From positions 1 to 51,645 of the forward strand of contig JAATGN010000306.1 of the NCBI GenBank assembly GCA_015654615.1: a stretch of 51,645 bases of DNA. The letters are read 5' to 3'. Every line of letters begins with the position of its first letter. The first letter of the stretch is position 1. Source of the DNA: Rhodospirillales bacterium (GTDB taxonomy: Bacteria; Pseudomonadota; Alphaproteobacteria; Rhodospirillales; Magnetospirillaceae). Position numbers and translations under genes: made by a program. The notes beneath the pieces are model-generated. The model saw only the letters and a program-made list of their open reading frames with translations, was not told where the DNA came from and made no database searches. This document shows, piece after piece, positions 50,387 to 51,645 of the stretch.

Positions 50387-51445
50387 TCAGAGGCTGCTCC
50401 GGCATTCGGCGGAAGCCAGATACCGTGGTTGGATCACAAGGCTCGTCTTCGCCGCCGCCGGCAAGGCGCTTTCGAAGCCGTCGGGATTGCTGGCCATGGC
50501 GGCCTGCTTCTTCTGGTCCGCCGAGGCCGTTTCCACCGCTGCCTTGTAGGACTGGATGCGGACCTGCGCCGTCGTGGTCGGCACCGTCGCCGTGGCCTTG
50601 ACCCTCAGGGCCGCCAGTTCGGCACTGTGATCGGCATCCTTCTGTTTCCGCAGATCGTCGTATTCCTGGATCTTCTTCTTGTTATGAGCCTTCCTGGCGG
50701 CGGTCTTCTTCTTCTCGATGTCGTCGTTCTCGGCGACCTGCTTGGCTCTCAGCTCGTCCGTCTGCTTCTTCAGCTCGGCCTCCTGGGCATCGCTCCACGG
50801 CAACGCCCCTATTTTCTGGCTAGCGTCGTCGAACTGGGACAGGTGCTCGCTCATATGCTTGCCCATGGCGTCGGCGATTTCGATGTCCTTGGCCTTGCGA
50901 TCGACCAGGGTACGCCAGCGGACGGTCGCCTCTTCACGGCTGATGCGTTTGGCGTTGTAGTCGGCGACCACCTGGGCCATCGCCTGGTTACGGCAGTCGG
51001 TCAGCTTCTTGAAGGCCAGGTCGGCCTCGTCGATCTTGGCCAGTTCCCGATCGTAATCGGACATGACGGACTGATAGAGGACGGCCTTGTCCTTCTCCTG
51101 CTGCATCTTGCTGTAGATGTAGCCGCCGGCGGCGCCGGCCGCCGCGCCGGTCAGGGCGCCGATGGCCGCCCCCTTGGCGGCGTCCTTCGAAACCAAGGCG
51201 CCCGTCAGCGCGCCGGTCACCGCGCCGGTGAGCATTCCGGTCAACATCGATTCGGCGAAATAATCGCCCGTGGCGTCCAGCGCCACCAGATTGGCCCGGC
51301 AGACATCCGTTCCGTCGTCGATGCCGATGCGCCCCGCCTGGGTGGTGACGCAGGCGGACAAGAGAAACGATGAGGAAACCACGACAGCCACGGTGCGGCG
51401 GGCCCGGCTGGGACGCCGATTGTTGCAGGCATGAACGACGCTCAA
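50387..51445 (-). CDS. Glycine-zipper lipoprotein with long coiled coil
   Basis: A 352-residue lipoprotein and first gene of the caspase operon. The TTG at 51445 is preferred because a GGGGGAT site lies seven bases upstream. The lipobox LLSAC follows a short hydrophobic stretch (TVAVVVSSSFLLSAC). A glycine-zipper segment GMLTGAVTGALTGALV and AIGALTGAAAGAAGG (about 70-115) could span or pack in a membrane. The rest (about 120-300) is rich in Lys, Glu and Ala, predicted as a long coiled coil (EAELKKQTDELRAKQVAEND, EKKKTAARKAHNKKKIQE). No enzymatic motif. It may bridge the envelope layers for the caspases and OmpA protein. Confidence 0.82.
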   Translation of the reverse strand: MSVVHACNNRRPSRARRTVAVVVSSSFLLSACVTTQAGRIGIDDGTDVCRANLVALDATGDYFAESMLTGMLTGAVTGALTGALVSKDAAKGAAIGALTGAAAGAAGGYIYSKMQQEKDKAVLYQSVMSDYDRELAKIDEADLAFKKLTDCRNQAMAQVVADYNAKRISREEATVRWRTLVDRKAKDIEIADAMGKHMSEHLSQFDDASQKIGALPWSDAQEAELKKQTDELRAKQVAENDDIEKKKTAARKAHNKKKIQEYDDLRKQKDADHSAELAALRVKATATVPTTTAQVRIQSYKAAVETASADQKKQAAMASNPDGFESALPAAAKTSLVIQPRYLASAECRSSL

Positions 51446-51645
51446 TCTGAAATCCCCCAAGTGTTTTTCAGGATCGTCTGATGATGATTTTCAAAGATTG
51501 TGCAGGCGACAGGACAACCGAAACATCACGGATTCGTATAGTAGTTCCCCCCGTAGTTGGCCAAGCATAGCCGAATTCTCGGTCAAGCGGTAGACGAAAC
51601 GGACCGTGTTTCAAGCAATCGGATGGGGGACGGCGCGAACCGGCA
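51446..51645. other. Upstream region of the envelope cluster, window edge
   Basis: About 200 bases before the first cluster gene, with no gene seen. On the minus strand a TTGGCC and a TATACG (18 apart, about 51535-51565) are a weak promoter candidate. The window ends here, so the true control region may extend further. Confidence 0.35.

Noticed and set aside
51570-51590. ACCGCTTGACC-like sequence before the envelope cluster as a sixth hexuronate operator
   Set aside because: Only the right half matches. The left half of the palindrome is absent and no CATTGT-like -10 occurs 17 bases away.

Overview
The window is GC-rich and dense with genes. Everything fits a free-living alphaproteobacterium, most likely Rhodospirillales-like: strong G/C third-position bias, an RpiR-type HexR beside zwf, a DcaP-type porin, HemP under a Fur-like box, and palindromic intergenic repeats of a kind common in that class. 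No rRNA, tRNA, CRISPR array or prophage was seen, so the taxonomic call is an inference.

Layout. 71-2292: an OmpR-type response regulator and its histidine kinase, followed by a decayed stretch (a 3' remnant of an IS630-family element abutting a frameshifted MFS fragment). 3003-8621: a small lipoprotein, a DcaP-like porin, uxaB and uxaC. 9436-16570: central carbon genes zwf, hexR, ppc and pyk. 16657-27925: an accessory sugar region with a UPF0303 protein, two Gfo/Idh/MocA dehydrogenases, two LysR regulators, an IdnO-like gluconate 5-dehydrogenase with an MFS transporter, a class II Fic protein, an aldo/keto reductase, a 57-residue HemP and an EamA exporter. 28075-30195: a chemoreceptor. 30446-39028: the rest of hexuronate catabolism (uxaA, kdgK, eda, a second kdgK, an FCD-type GntR regulator) plus a 2-hydroxyacid dehydrogenase with an MFS transporter. 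39521-51445: eleven minus-strand genes forming an apparently uncharacterised envelope system.

How the genes work together. UxaC, UxaB, UxaA, KdgK and Eda make a complete galacturonate-to-pyruvate plus glyceraldehyde-3-phosphate route, although they sit in four separate transcription units. Five promoters (porin, uxaC, uxaA, eda-kdgK and pyk) share one architecture: a GGTC/GGCC-type inverted repeat two bases upstream of a TTGACC -35 box, then 17 bases and a CATTGT-like -10. This points to one regulon, probably controlled by the GntR protein at 35793-36506. It ties outer-membrane uptake to the catabolic enzymes and to pyruvate kinase.

The most unusual part is 39521-51445. It encodes a glycine-zipper lipoprotein, two exported caspase-fold proteins (one with WD40-type repeats, one with a DUF4384-like tail), an OmpA-type protein, a CsgG/HfaB-like lipoprotein fused to peptidoglycan-binding and DUF4384-like domains, and at least four small or medium secreted proteins sharing a roughly 30-residue Asn/Thr-rich repeat ending in an 'I-G' motif, often near cysteine. 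I read it as a candidate curli-like secretion and surface-assembly system with built-in caspase-like proteases. That function is inference from domain content and gene order.
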